Origin: Oceanobacillus sojae | Lineage (GTDB): Bacteria; Bacillota; Bacilli; Bacillales; Amphibacillaceae | Reading direction: 5' to 3' | Length of the DNA: 64,000 nucleotides | NCBI RefSeq assembly: GCF_007991515.1 | Contig: NZ_BJYM01000009.1 | Location: 62,001 to 126,000 of the forward strand | Shown: positions 43,854 through 52,599 of the stretch, one piece after another | Position numbering within the stretch: the first letter of the stretch is position 1 | How the letters are laid out: each line of letters opens with the position of its first letter | The notes under the pieces: generated by a model | The model's database searches: none | Told to the model about the DNA's origin: nothing | Seen by the model: only the letters and a program-made list of their open reading frames with translations | Translations under genes and position numbers: made by a program

Positions 43854-44217
43854 ACACTCACTCCTAAGTGATTAATCATTCTTGCCTAAGTATATTCGTC
43901 TATACTCTTTCTCTTATTATACTATTACGAATGACTGTTTTAAAAGTTTCAATTTCTTTTTATTTAAACCTGGCTTTATTTTATTTCTGAAAATAATTTT
44001 AGAGATTTTTATTTTTCTTATCCTTCATCTGCATTGGGACTTATTTTTTAATAGCTCCATTCATATTTGTTTATTAAATAAATTAGCTTGCGTTATCTAA
44101 ACTCTAAATAATTATGATAATATAGGAATGAATGTTCTTATGTTAAGGAATGGTACAATTATATTAATTCTCTGTGATCACAAAATAGCTGCTTTATATT
44201 CAAGGAGGGTGTTTTTT
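43854..44217. other. intergenic region between xpaC and coaW
   Basis: This divergent 364-bp AT-rich region has no credible gene: the 72-codon plus-strand frame at 43882-44100 is Phe/Ile-rich and has no ribosome binding site. It must hold promoters for xpaC-telA (left) and coaW (right), which I could not fix. Confidence 0.4.
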
Positions 44218-45009
44218 ATGGAACGAATCGGTATTGATGCAGGCGGATCTTTAATAAAAATTGCATATGAAGAAGAAGGCAGGCTTCGATTAAAGACCTA
44301 TTCTGCCAAGCAGATTGATGAAGTGGTTCAATGGCTGGAAATGATTGCACCGGAAGCAGCTCTGCACGTGACAGGCGGCAGAGCCGAAGCACTGAAAGCT
44401 TCCAATAAATCAATTTCTATATTAAAGGAATTTAAGTGTGTCATAGAGGGAACAAAATATTTACTATTGAAAGAAAATAAGCTTCCAAAAACAGATTATC
44501 TTTTGGTGAATATTGGTACAGGCACCTCTTTTTTTCACAAAACAGACCGCTTATCAGGAACAGGAATCGGCGGTGGATTGTTTACTGGCATTGGCGCAAT
44601 TATTGCAGGTACATCTGATTATCAATCTCTGGTTGAGCTTGCCTCTAAAGGAGATCGAAGCAAAAGTGATTTGATGGTTTCGGATATTTACCAATTTAAC
44701 AATTCTCCTATTGAAGCTTCTTTGACTGCTGCTAATTTCGGAAAGGACCAGCTGGATAAATCGGTTTCTGTTGAAGATCAGATGGCGGCATTGACCCAGT
44801 TGATCGGAGAAACGCTTGTATTGCTTTCCAGCTTAACGGCAAATTCATTAGAAACAAAAGAAATCGTAATGATTGGTGGATCATTAACTGGAAATCCGCT
44901 CTTAAAACAGGTAATTGCTTCTTTTGAAAGTATGTTTGATTATAACTTGACTTTTTTAGAAAAAGGAAAACATGCTGGCGCGATTGGTGCACTATATCAC
45001 GATGAATAA
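44218..45009 (+). CDS. coaW: type II pantothenate kinase
   Basis: The 263-aa protein belongs to the staphylococcal/bacilli type II pantothenate kinases (ASKHA fold), phosphorylating pantothenate in the first step of CoA synthesis and not inhibited by acetyl-CoA. Visible motifs are GIDAGGSLIKIAYEEEG (phosphate 1), VNIGTGTSFF (about 100), GTGIGGGLFTGIGAII, and IVMIGGSLTGNPLL (adenosine motif). ATG 44218 has CAAGGAGGGTG upstream; the open frame to 44128 is not used. It is followed after 30 bp by the metallo-hydrolase gene and may be cotranscribed. Confidence 0.93.
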   Translation: MERIGIDAGGSLIKIAYEEEGRLRLKTYSAKQIDEVVQWLEMIAPEAALHVTGGRAEALKASNKSISILKEFKCVIEGTKYLLLKENKLPKTDYLLVNIGTGTSFFHKTDRLSGTGIGGGLFTGIGAIIAGTSDYQSLVELASKGDRSKSDLMVSDIYQFNNSPIEASLTAANFGKDQLDKSVSVEDQMAALTQLIGETLVLLSSLTANSLETKEIVMIGGSLTGNPLLKQVIASFESMFDYNLTFLEKGKHAGAIGALYHDE

Positions 45010-45039
45010 AAAGATTTACATGTACGAGGAGAATGACAT

Positions 45040-46194
45040 TTGAAAAAAATTATTTATTTTAGTTTTATTATTATGTTTGTATTGGCAGGCTGTCAGGCAG
45101 AGTCAGATTCAGCAGCACAATCCAATACAGTGGATGGTGCTTTCGGGGCGCACTTTATTGACGTTGGACAAGGTGACTCCACTTTATTCACTTTGGAGGA
45201 AGAAGACGAAGAAATCGTTATCCTCTTTGACACAGGAGACTGGCAGGGAAATGAAGTAGTACCTTATTTAGAGGAGCAGGGCATTACAGACATTGACCTG
45301 GTCATTATCAGTCATCCGGATGCAGACCATATTGGCCAGCTTTCCAAGGTTATTGATCATTTTGCTGTAGATGAAGTTTGGATGTCCGGCAATGAAAGTA
45401 CATCTAATACATACCAGACAGCTATGGAAAAAATCCTATCCAAGGATATCGGTTATCATGAACCGCGGACCGGGGAAGAGTATGAATTAGGCCCACTCGA
45501 AATAGAAGTATTGTACCCTGAGGACATTTCTGGAAAAGTAAATGAAGAATCGATCAGTATTCGTTTAGCCTATGATCAAGTTTCATTTATTCTGACTGGA
45601 GATGCAGGAGTGAATGAAGAAAAAGAGATGATGGAATCTTCTAATCTCGGCAGCACCTTTTTACATTTAGGTCATCATGGCTCTAAAACATCTACAGATC
45701 CGGAATTTTTAAATGCTGTTCAGCCGCATATTGCTATTTATAGTGCTGGTGAAGACAATTCTTATGGTCATCCAAGCCCGGAGGTTATTGAATTATTAGA
45801 TGAGGAAAATATCGACTGGTATGGCACTGACAAAGACGGGACCATTGTGGTGACTACAGATGGAAAAGCCTATTCTATTGAAACAGATATGGGCACAAAT
45901 ATTACTGTTTCAGAACCGGATGCAGCGGAAGATAAGCAAACTTCTGCTGACGAGGAAAACGAAGTTGCTTCAGAAGACATCTTAAATGATGAAAAGAATG
46001 ATTCCAGCTGTATTGATTTAAATAATGCTCCCAAAGAGGAATTAACTGAAATTATTCATATCGGTGACGAACGAGCAGATCAAATAATAGATAAACGTCC
46101 ATTTGCTGCTTTTGATGAGCTTGAGAAAATTGATGGGTTAGGTTCAAGCCGGATTGCGGATATAGACTCCGAGGATCTGATATGTGACTTTTAA
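45040..46194 (+). CDS. secreted ComEC-like metallo-beta-lactamase lipoprotein with C-terminal helix-hairpin-helix
   Basis: This 384-aa lipoprotein starts with MKKIIYFSFIIMFVLAGC (lipobox LAGC) and is therefore outside the membrane. Residues about 35-285 are a metallo-beta-lactamase domain of the ComEC C-terminal type: HFIDVGQGDSTLF, SHPDADHIGQ, LHLGHHGSKTSTDPE. After an acidic linker (about 290-322) the C-terminal 60 residues hold a helix-hairpin-helix pair like ComEA (DLNNAPKEELTEIIHIGDER...DGLGSSRIADI). An extracellular DNA-binding nuclease or phosphodiesterase is inferred. It starts at TTG 45040 after GAGGAG, and is coupled to the DUF3006 gene 15 bp on. Confidence 0.88.
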   Translation: MKKIIYFSFIIMFVLAGCQAESDSAAQSNTVDGAFGAHFIDVGQGDSTLFTLEEEDEEIVILFDTGDWQGNEVVPYLEEQGITDIDLVIISHPDADHIGQLSKVIDHFAVDEVWMSGNESTSNTYQTAMEKILSKDIGYHEPRTGEEYELGPLEIEVLYPEDISGKVNEESISIRLAYDQVSFILTGDAGVNEEKEMMESSNLGSTFLHLGHHGSKTSTDPEFLNAVQPHIAIYSAGEDNSYGHPSPEVIELLDEENIDWYGTDKDGTIVVTTDGKAYSIETDMGTNITVSEPDAAEDKQTSADEENEVASEDILNDEKNDSSCIDLNNAPKEELTEIIHIGDERADQIIDKRPFAAFDELEKIDGLGSSRIADIDSEDLICDF

Positions 46195-46209
46195 AGGAGA
46201 TGGAAAAAG

Positions 46210-46476
46210 ATGAAAGGAATCATTGATCGTTTTGAAGGAGAAACAGCGGTTATTTTAGTCGAAGCGGAGAACCGGGAAATTCTTGTTTCAAGCAGTGAAC
46301 TTCCTGAAGAGTGTATGGTGAAATCAGTTGTGCGGATTGAGGAGTCAGAGGAACATACCCACCCAAGAATCACCCTCGATACAAAGGCAGACCAGGAGAA
46401 TAAACAGCAATCGAGTGATCTACGAAAGGCTTTATTGAAACGAAAAAAAAGCAGTAAGTTGAAAAGACGAAAGTAG
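46210..46476 (+). CDS. DUF3006 family protein
   Basis: The 88-aa product is a DUF3006 protein: N-terminal GIIDRFEGETAVILVEAENRE and a short Glu/Thr-rich middle (SVVRIEESEEHTH), then a very basic tail (KKSSKLKRRK). The family commonly accompanies secreted ComEC-like metallo-beta-lactamase proteins; function is unknown. It lies 15 bp after that gene, with an AAAGGAGATG site. No signal peptide is seen, so the pair may act on opposite sides of the membrane. Confidence 0.85.
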   Translation: MKGIIDRFEGETAVILVEAENREILVSSSELPEECMVKSVVRIEESEEHTHPRITLDTKADQENKQQSSDLRKALLKRKKSSKLKRRK

Positions 46477-46484
46477 CATTAAAA

Positions 46485-46530
46485 AAACCTGAAAAAATGC
46501 AGCTGAAATCTCCATTTTTTCAGGTTTTCT
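46485..46530 (+). terminator. DUF3006/coaW operon terminator
   Basis: A 15-bp perfect stem (46485-46499 with 46513-46527) with a 13-nt loop is followed by T residues, 8 bp past the stop. Its A/T-rich opposite side could also serve the convergent pdxST operon. Confidence 0.85.
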
Positions 46531-46572
46531 TTTTAATCTTTTAAGGTTTAAAACCATTGGAATTCCTTTTAA

Positions 46573-47175
46573 TTAAATCATTAACACCGACTTCTCTCCC
46601 ACCATCGAAAGAAATAATTCCAAGAACCGGTTATCATCAGTCAGTTCCGGATGAAAAGCCGCTACAAGTAAATTATCTTCTCTTGCAGCCACAATTTTAT
46701 TATCATACGCAGCTAAAACCTCTACATTTTCTCCAACCGATTCAATATATGGTGCACGGATAAATACTGCCGGATAAGCTTCCTTTATCCCTTTTACATC
46801 TAAGTTTGCTTCGAAGCTGTCCTTTTGTCTGCCAAATCCATTTCTTTTCACCTTGATATCCATCAGCTTCAAGCTTACTGGTTCTTCTGTTTCCACCTGA
46901 CTTTTACCAAGAAGCACAAGACCTGCACAGGTTCCAAAGATCGGCTTTTTTAATTGAGCGAATTGCTGAACAGCTTCAATAAGTTTATTTTTCTTCATCA
47001 AACGCCAGATAGCTGTACTTTCTCCACCTGGAATAATTAATCCATCTACATTCTCCAGCATTTCTTTATTTTTAATAAGAATCGGCTCATGTCCTAAATC
47101 ACGCAGTTGACCGGCATGTTCCTCTGTTGCTCCCTGCATGCTTAGAATCCCGATCCTGTACTTGTTTCTACTCAT
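46573..47175 (-). CDS. pdxT: pyridoxal 5'-phosphate synthase glutaminase subunit
   Basis: The 200-aa class I-type glutamine amidotransferase provides ammonia to PdxS. It shows the IIPGGEST oxyanion strand, the nucleophile C83 in FGTCAGLVLLG and the His-Glu pair in FHPELTDD. It starts at ATG 47175 after AAAGAGGTG; a frame open to 47205 has no fitting site. It follows pdxS with a 31-bp gap and forms the 12:12 PLP synthase with it. Confidence 0.96.
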   Translation of the reverse strand: MSRNKYRIGILSMQGATEEHAGQLRDLGHEPILIKNKEMLENVDGLIIPGGESTAIWRLMKKNKLIEAVQQFAQLKKPIFGTCAGLVLLGKSQVETEEPVSLKLMDIKVKRNGFGRQKDSFEANLDVKGIKEAYPAVFIRAPYIESVGENVEVLAAYDNKIVAAREDNLLVAAFHPELTDDNRFLELFLSMVGEKSVLMI

Positions 47176-47205
47176 GCTGTTCACCTCTTTCTCCTTCAAC
47201 ATCAC

Positions 47206-48096
47206 TTAAAAACTGCGATCCTGCATTCTGTCTTCAGGACGTAGTGTTTTCATATCAATCCCTTTCATCGCTTCTCCTAAGTCCTTAGAAAGCTCGCCAA
47301 TTTTTTGATAGTCCTGATAATACGTTGTCGCTTCTACAATAGAACGGGCAAATTTCTCAGGATTTTTTGATTTAAAAATGCCTGATCCGACAAAGACGCC
47401 GTCTGCTCCAAGTTCCATCATAAGCGCAGCATCAGCCGGAGTTGCTACACCGCCTGCTGCAAAGTTTACTACTGGCAGTCTGCCTGCTTCTTTAATCTGC
47501 AGTAAAATTTCGAATGGAGCGCCAAGGTTTTTAGCTTCTGTCATGAGTTCATCCTCGTTCATATGTACAATTCTTCTTACCTGCGATTGTACTTCACGTA
47601 AATGACGTACTGCTTCCACAATATTTCCTGTTCCCGGCTCGCCTTTTGTGCGCAGCATCGATGCACCCTCGCCAATCCGGCGGGCTGCTTCTCCTAAATC
47701 ACGGCATCCGCATACAAATGGAACAGTGAATGGCTTTTTATCCAGATGGAATAAATCATCCGCCGGCGTAAGCACTTCACTTTCATCAATATAATCCACA
47801 CCAAGCGACTCCAGCACACGTGCTTCCACAATATGACCAATACGAACCTTCGCCATAACTGGAATAGATACAGCTTCCATTACTTCCTCTACAATGCTTA
47901 CATCTGCCATTCTCGCAACGCCCCCGGCAGCACGGATATCAGATGGAACCTTTTCCAATGCCATTACTGCAACAGCACCCGCTTCTTCTGCGATTTTTGC
48001 CTGTTCCTTGTTGACAACATCCATAATCACGCCGCCTTTTTGCATTTGCGCCATTCCTCTTTTTACACGTTCTGTACCTGTAACTCGATCTGTCAT
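47206..48096 (-). CDS. pdxS: pyridoxal 5'-phosphate synthase subunit PdxS
   Basis: The 296-aa TIM-barrel protein makes PLP from ribose 5-phosphate, glyceraldehyde 3-phosphate and ammonia. The catalytic lysine is K83 in [10 protein letters not shown], the signature [16 protein letters not shown] is at 58-73, and the C-terminal [14 protein letters not shown] phosphate site is present. ATG 48096 is preceded by AGGGGGAAA. The upstream-extended frame to 48168 would overlap the divergent promoter. It is transcribed divergently from pdxR. Confidence 0.97.
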   Translation of the reverse strand: MTDRVTGTERVKRGMAQMQKGGVIMDVVNKEQAKIAEEAGAVAVMALEKVPSDIRAAGGVARMADVSIVEEVMEAVSIPVMAKVRIGHIVEARVLESLGVDYIDESEVLTPADDLFHLDKKPFTVPFVCGCRDLGEAARRIGEGASMLRTKGEPGTGNIVEAVRHLREVQSQVRRIVHMNEDELMTEAKNLGAPFEILLQIKEAGRLPVVNFAAGGVATPADAALMMELGADGVFVGSGIFKSKNPEKFARSIVEATTYYQDYQKIGELSKDLGEAMKGIDMKTLRPEDRMQDRSF

Positions 48097-48210
48097 GTTA
48101 TTTCCCCCTAGATTCTTTACTGATTTTTTATTATTATAAAAATAATATGACATGAATGAAAGTGCCAATTTTATATATTTTAATGAGGTCAGTTTTAAAG
48201 GAGGGGGAAA

Positions 48211-49608
48211 ATGGATCTATTATCTGTCCATTTAGATGAAACAATAAGTACACCTTTATATGAACAGCTTTATGAGTTTATAAAACAGGAAATTGTGGAG
48301 GAGCGGCTTCCCTATGGGCAAAAGCTGCCTTCTAAGCGTAAACTCGCCAACCATTTAGAAGTCAGTCAAAACACTGTAGAAACAGCTTTTGAACAGCTTG
48401 TGGCAGAAGGATATATTACATCACGCCCGAGAAAAGGGTTTTATGTCCTGGCACATGGAGATTTAGAATTTGTGGAGCATCCAATAAAAAAAGAAGATCC
48501 TAAACTTGAGAAGGAACCAGCAATTTTATTTGATTTTTCTCCAAATAAAATTGATACCGAAGCATTTCCTTTTTCCCAGTGGAGACGTCTGAACAGACAT
48601 GTTATTGATGAAGTGAATCATGATTTACTTTTACTTGGCAATCCTCAAGGAGACAAGGAGCTGCGTGAAGCTATCGCACACTATGTGTATCACGCACGCG
48701 GGATTGACTGCGATCCAGATACAATTGTTGTAGGAGCAGGGATTGAGGTTTTAATGCAGCAGCTTCTTTCTTTACTGCCAGGCTCAACTATATTTGGAAT
48801 TGAAGATCCCGGCTATCAATTGATGGTGAAATTAATTACACATTTTGGTTTTTTAGGACGAGCCTTAGATATGGGTGAAGAAGGGGTTTCTATTGAAGCA
48901 GTCCGTCTTTTAGAGCCTGATTATATCTATGTAACTCCTTCCAATCATTTCCCATATGGAACAGTTACTTCTATCAACCGGCGTAATCAGCTATTACAAT
49001 GGGTAAATGAAGCAGAGAACAGATTTATTATCGAGGATGACTATGATAGTGAATTTCGATATGTAGGGAAAACAATTCCTCCCATGAAAAAAATGGATTT
49101 TAATGACCGGGTTATTTATTTAGGCTCCTTTTCCAAATCATTAATTCCATCTTTGCGGATCAGTTATATGATTTTGCCAAAAACATTATTAGAGCAGTAT
49201 CGAAGCAGACTTTCCTTTCATCATTCTACGGTTTCACGAATTGACCAGCACGTACTGGCACACTTTATTCAGGAAGGATATTTTGAAAAACATTTGAATC
49301 GGATGCGAAAAATCTACAGGAAGAAATTTGAGTTCGTACAGCAGCTTTTCGAGGCTTATAAGCCTTCTATCCAGCTTTTGGGCGAACAATCCGGTCTCCA
49401 TGTCGTCTGTGAAGTACGAAATGGATTAACGGAAGAAGAGATAATGAAAAGAGCCGTCCAACAAAGAATCAAGCTTTATCCAATCTCCTATTATGCATCT
49501 AAAAATGTTGTTGTCTCACACCCGCAATTTGTGATCGGTTTTGCAGGAATGAAGGAACGGGAAATAGAGAAAGCAGTACAACACCTTATTACTATCTTTC
49601 AGCCATAA
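48211..49608 (+). CDS. pdxR: MocR/GabR family regulator, probable PdxR
   Basis: The 465-aa protein joins a GntR-type winged helix ([39 protein letters not shown]) to a class I aminotransferase-like domain. The PLP-binding lysine is in [13 protein letters not shown]. It is divergent from pdxS-pdxT with a 114-bp gap, the standard arrangement of PdxR, which senses PLP and activates pdxST. Functional data are inferred from that position. AAAGGAGG precedes ATG 48211. Confidence 0.9.
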   Translation: MDLLSVHLDETISTPLYEQLYEFIKQEIVEERLPYGQKLPSKRKLANHLEVSQNTVETAFEQLVAEGYITSRPRKGFYVLAHGDLEFVEHPIKKEDPKLEKEPAILFDFSPNKIDTEAFPFSQWRRLNRHVIDEVNHDLLLLGNPQGDKELREAIAHYVYHARGIDCDPDTIVVGAGIEVLMQQLLSLLPGSTIFGIEDPGYQLMVKLITHFGFLGRALDMGEEGVSIEAVRLLEPDYIYVTPSNHFPYGTVTSINRRNQLLQWVNEAENRFIIEDDYDSEFRYVGKTIPPMKKMDFNDRVIYLGSFSKSLIPSLRISYMILPKTLLEQYRSRLSFHHSTVSRIDQHVLAHFIQEGYFEKHLNRMRKIYRKKFEFVQQLFEAYKPSIQLLGEQSGLHVVCEVRNGLTEEEIMKRAVQQRIKLYPISYYASKNVVVSHPQFVIGFAGMKEREIEKAVQHLITIFQP

Positions 49609-50052
49609 AGGAAACTCTCAGTAAGACCAAATAAAAAAACTTTGGTATGACCGCCTTCTAATGAGACTGATACCTAGTTTATTTTTCCATCATAAAATCT
49701 ATAATAATTTTAAGCATTTGCATAGTGTAGAAGAAACTTCTTCATCTATAAGTTTTCTTTATGGATAAGAAGTTTTTTCATTGCTACAAAACACTCTTAC
49801 TTCTATGAATTTTTACAATTATTCCCCTCTTTAAAAATTAATGGAACTATTATAAATCTGTGCTATAATGTATTGTCTTTATCTAATACTATCAGTGTAC
49901 AGTATTACATTCCTTGACATTTTCATCAGCTTAGAAATTCCTTACAAAGCAAGGTACCCTATGCAGTGTTAATTTTACCTTGCTTCATTTCTAATATTCC
50001 CGCAGATTTACACAGCAAAAGAAGCAGTCTTCAACCAGAAAGGAAGATAATA
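49609..50052. other. intergenic region upstream of amino-acid symporter, with structured leader
   Basis: This 440-bp region begins with an A/T-rich hairpin-like stretch around 49728-49775 (GAAACTTCTTCATC..GATAAGAAGTTTTTTC), probably the pdxR terminator. A near-consensus -10 (TATAAT) at 49864-49869 lacks a good -35. Further on, AAGCAAGGTA (49947-49956) pairs perfectly with TACCTTGCTT (49976-49985), and outer bases AGAAAT/ATTTCT can extend the stem. No T run follows, so it is not a terminator. I do not recognise it as a known riboswitch. Confidence 0.4.
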
Positions 50053-51468
50053 ATGGATTTTATTTATACAATTTTAAATCATTTTAATGATTTTATCTGG
50101 ACTTATATCCTGATTGTCGTATTAATTGGAGTAGGACTTTACTTCACTTTCAGGACTGGATTTGTCCAATTTCGTTTATTGCCGGAAATGTTTCGTACTG
50201 TATTCGACAAACGTTCTTATGATGCATCTGGTACGAAGGGAACTAGTTCTTTTCAGGCATTTGCAATCAGTGCCGCTTCCCGGGTAGGTACAGGAAATAT
50301 GGCAGGAGTGGCAACGGCGATAGCTTTAGGCGGTCCTGGTGCTTTATTTTGGATGTGGCTTATCGCCATTATCGGTGCAGCATCCGGGTTTGTAGAAAGC
50401 ACATTAGCACAGCTTTACAAAGAAAAAGATAATAATCAATATCGCGGCGGTCCTGCTTATTATATGGAAAAAGGTATGAATAAACGCTGGCTGGGAATTA
50501 TTTTTGCGATTATGATTACCTTCACCTATGGATTTGTATTCAGCTCGGTACAGTCAAATACAATAAGTATCGCATTCGATTCACAATTTAACGTCCGCCC
50601 GATCTGGATTGCCATTATCCTGACAATCCTGACAGCAGCAGTTATCTTTGGCGGTTTAAAAAGTATTGCCAACGTCTCACAAATTATTGTTCCATTTATG
50701 GCAATTATTTACGTCGGGCTTGCATTGATTATCGTTATATTAAATATCACTGCAATTCCTGATATGTTTGTATTAATTTTTGAAAATGCATTTGGTATCC
50801 GTGAGGTTGCCGGCGGAGGCTTCGGAGCTGCTATTATGCTGGGTATCCGTCGTGGACTTTTCTCCAATGAAGCTGGAATGGGAGCAGCACCAAATGCTGC
50901 AGCAACTGCTGATGTGAGTCATCCCGTCAAACAAGGATTAGTACAAGCATTAGGTGTTTTCTTTGATACACTGCTTGTATGTACTGCCACTGGTTTAGTT
51001 ATTCTGTCTGCAGGCGGTTTTGCCGGCAGTGATGCAGATGGAATTGCTTTAACACAAACAGCCTTCACACAAATGTTAGGAGGCTGGGCTGGTATATTTA
51101 TTGCTATCTCTGTTTTCTTATTTGCTTTTACATCTATCCTTGGAAATTACTACTATGGGGAAAACAATCTGGCTTATATTAAAAATTCCAAGGTATTGAT
51201 TTTTCTATATCGAATTGCTGCAATACTGATGGTAATCTTCGGTACATTCGCATCCTTTGATCTTGTCTGGCTATTGGCGGATATTTTTATGGCATTGCTT
51301 GCCTTACTAAACCTATTTGCCATCACAGCCTTGTTTAAAAAAGCCAATATTTTATTAAAGGATTACATGAAACAGCGGAAAGAAGGAAAAGATCCTGTAT
51401 TTTATAAAGACATTTTAGATGACCAGTCCGGCATTGAATGCTGGGAACGCGAAACAGAAAAGAATTAA
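50053..51468 (+). CDS. sodium:alanine/glycine symporter (AGCS family)
   Basis: The 471-aa membrane protein has about 11 membrane segments and the family pattern: GVGLYFTFRTGFVQFRLLPEMF, SAASRVGTGNMAGVATAIALGGPGALFWMWLIA, GGPAYYMEKG and GLFSNEAGMGAAPNAAATA. AGCS carriers import alanine or glycine with Na+ or H+. Start at ATG 50053 after AAAGGAAG; an earlier frame is not used. A hairpin at 49947-49985 lies in the leader. It ends at the bidirectional terminator 51481-51515. Confidence 0.93.
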   Translation: MDFIYTILNHFNDFIWTYILIVVLIGVGLYFTFRTGFVQFRLLPEMFRTVFDKRSYDASGTKGTSSFQAFAISAASRVGTGNMAGVATAIALGGPGALFWMWLIAIIGAASGFVESTLAQLYKEKDNNQYRGGPAYYMEKGMNKRWLGIIFAIMITFTYGFVFSSVQSNTISIAFDSQFNVRPIWIAIILTILTAAVIFGGLKSIANVSQIIVPFMAIIYVGLALIIVILNITAIPDMFVLIFENAFGIREVAGGGFGAAIMLGIRRGLFSNEAGMGAAPNAAATADVSHPVKQGLVQALGVFFDTLLVCTATGLVILSAGGFAGSDADGIALTQTAFTQMLGGWAGIFIAISVFLFAFTSILGNYYYGENNLAYIKNSKVLIFLYRIAAILMVIFGTFASFDLVWLLADIFMALLALLNLFAITALFKKANILLKDYMKQRKEGKDPVFYKDILDDQSGIECWERETEKN

Positions 51469-51480
51469 TTATTTTTAAAA

Positions 51481-51518
51481 CAAAGAGGTGGAATCAATTG
51501 GATTCCACCTCTTTGTTT
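51481..51518 (+). terminator. bidirectional terminator, symporter / purU
   Basis: A perfect 15-bp stem (51481-51495 with 51501-51515) with a 5-nt loop is followed by T on the plus strand and preceded by AAAA on the other. It separates two convergent genes. Confidence 0.9.
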
Positions 51519-51519
51519 T

Positions 51520-52419
51520 TTATTCAAATACAATTGTTTTATTTCCATATACGATAATACGATCTTCTAAATGCCACTTAACAGCCTGTGCCAGCACCCG
51601 GCGTTCAATGGACTGTCCAATCTTCTTCAAATCATCGACATTATGCTCATGGCTGACAGGCTCTGTTCCCTGCTCAATAATTGGCCCCTCATCTAAATCA
51701 TTTGTTACATAATGGGATGTTGCACCAATCATTTTCACTCCTCTTTCAAAAGCACGTTCATACGGCTTTGCCCCGATAAAAGCGGGCAGGAAAGAATGAT
51801 GGATATTAATAATTCTGTTTTTAAATACCTCAACAAATGTCGGCGAAAGGATTTGCATGTATCTTGCAAGAATGATTAGATCAATGTCATAGTCCTCTAA
51901 AATTTCTTTTTGCTTCGCCTCTATCTCTTGTTTTGTTTCTTTTGTAACCGGCAAATGATAAAAGTCAATTCCTAATGCTTCAACCATTTCCCGAGAATTT
52001 TCATGATTGCTGATAACCACTGGAATATTTGCCATTAAGTCCCCGCTTTGCCATTCCCATAGAAGCTCTAATAAGCAATGCGGCTCTTTGGAAACAAAGA
52101 TAGCAATATTTTTCAACTCATGAACAAGGCTTAAACGCCATTCCATTTGAAAGCGTTCTGCTACCTCCTGGAATTCCTTCTTCAGCTTTTCAACATTTGT
52201 TCCCGGCTGATATTCAAAATCAAGGCGCATAAAAAATTCTCCGCCTTTTGGATTTACTGTAAACTGGTTAGATGAAACAATATTTGCCTGCTCATTCCAT
52301 AAAAAAGTAGAAATTGCAGAGACAATGCCCGGCTGATCAGGACATTTAATGATTAATCTTGCTCTATTTTCATAACGGTCTTTATAAAAATCTGCCCGTT
52401 TATCTGTGTACATATTCAC
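51520..52419 (-). CDS. purU: formyltetrahydrofolate deformylase
   Basis: The 299-aa enzyme hydrolyses 10-formyl-THF to THF and formate. It has an N-terminal ACT-like domain (RLIIKCPDQPGIVSAISTFLW) and a formyltransferase domain with the catalytic N-H-D set in NIHHSFLPAF and the QGTEPVSHEHNVDD loop. The start is GTG 52419, 7 bp from GAGGAAG; the ATG two codons later is less well spaced. It is monocistronic. Confidence 0.95.
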   Translation of the reverse strand: MNMYTDKRADFYKDRYENRARLIIKCPDQPGIVSAISTFLWNEQANIVSSNQFTVNPKGGEFFMRLDFEYQPGTNVEKLKKEFQEVAERFQMEWRLSLVHELKNIAIFVSKEPHCLLELLWEWQSGDLMANIPVVISNHENSREMVEALGIDFYHLPVTKETKQEIEAKQKEILEDYDIDLIILARYMQILSPTFVEVFKNRIINIHHSFLPAFIGAKPYERAFERGVKMIGATSHYVTNDLDEGPIIEQGTEPVSHEHNVDDLKKIGQSIERRVLAQAVKWHLEDRIIVYGNKTIVFE

Positions 52420-52551
52420 TGTCTGACTTCCTCGCTTCTATATTATTCGTAGAGTATAGATTAGCGGATAAGTGGCTGTCAGGTCAAGTTTTTTTATACA
52501 AATATTCAGTATGATCTTTTTCTAACTGCTTCCTTATCAAATATATAAGAA

Positions 52552-52583
52552 GCTGGAGAACATCGATTCAGATATTCTCCAGC
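52552..52583 (-). terminator. TcaA-like gene terminator
   Basis: A 9-bp perfect stem (52552-52560 with 52575-52583) lies 17 bp beyond the TcaA-like stop. The T tract on the minus strand is weak, so termination may be partial. Confidence 0.55.
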
Positions 52584-52599
52584 CCCTACGCTTTATATT

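Noticed and set aside
43882-44100. 72-codon Phe/Ile-rich frame between xpaC and coaW
   Set aside because: It looks like AT-rich intergenic DNA translated; no start signals.
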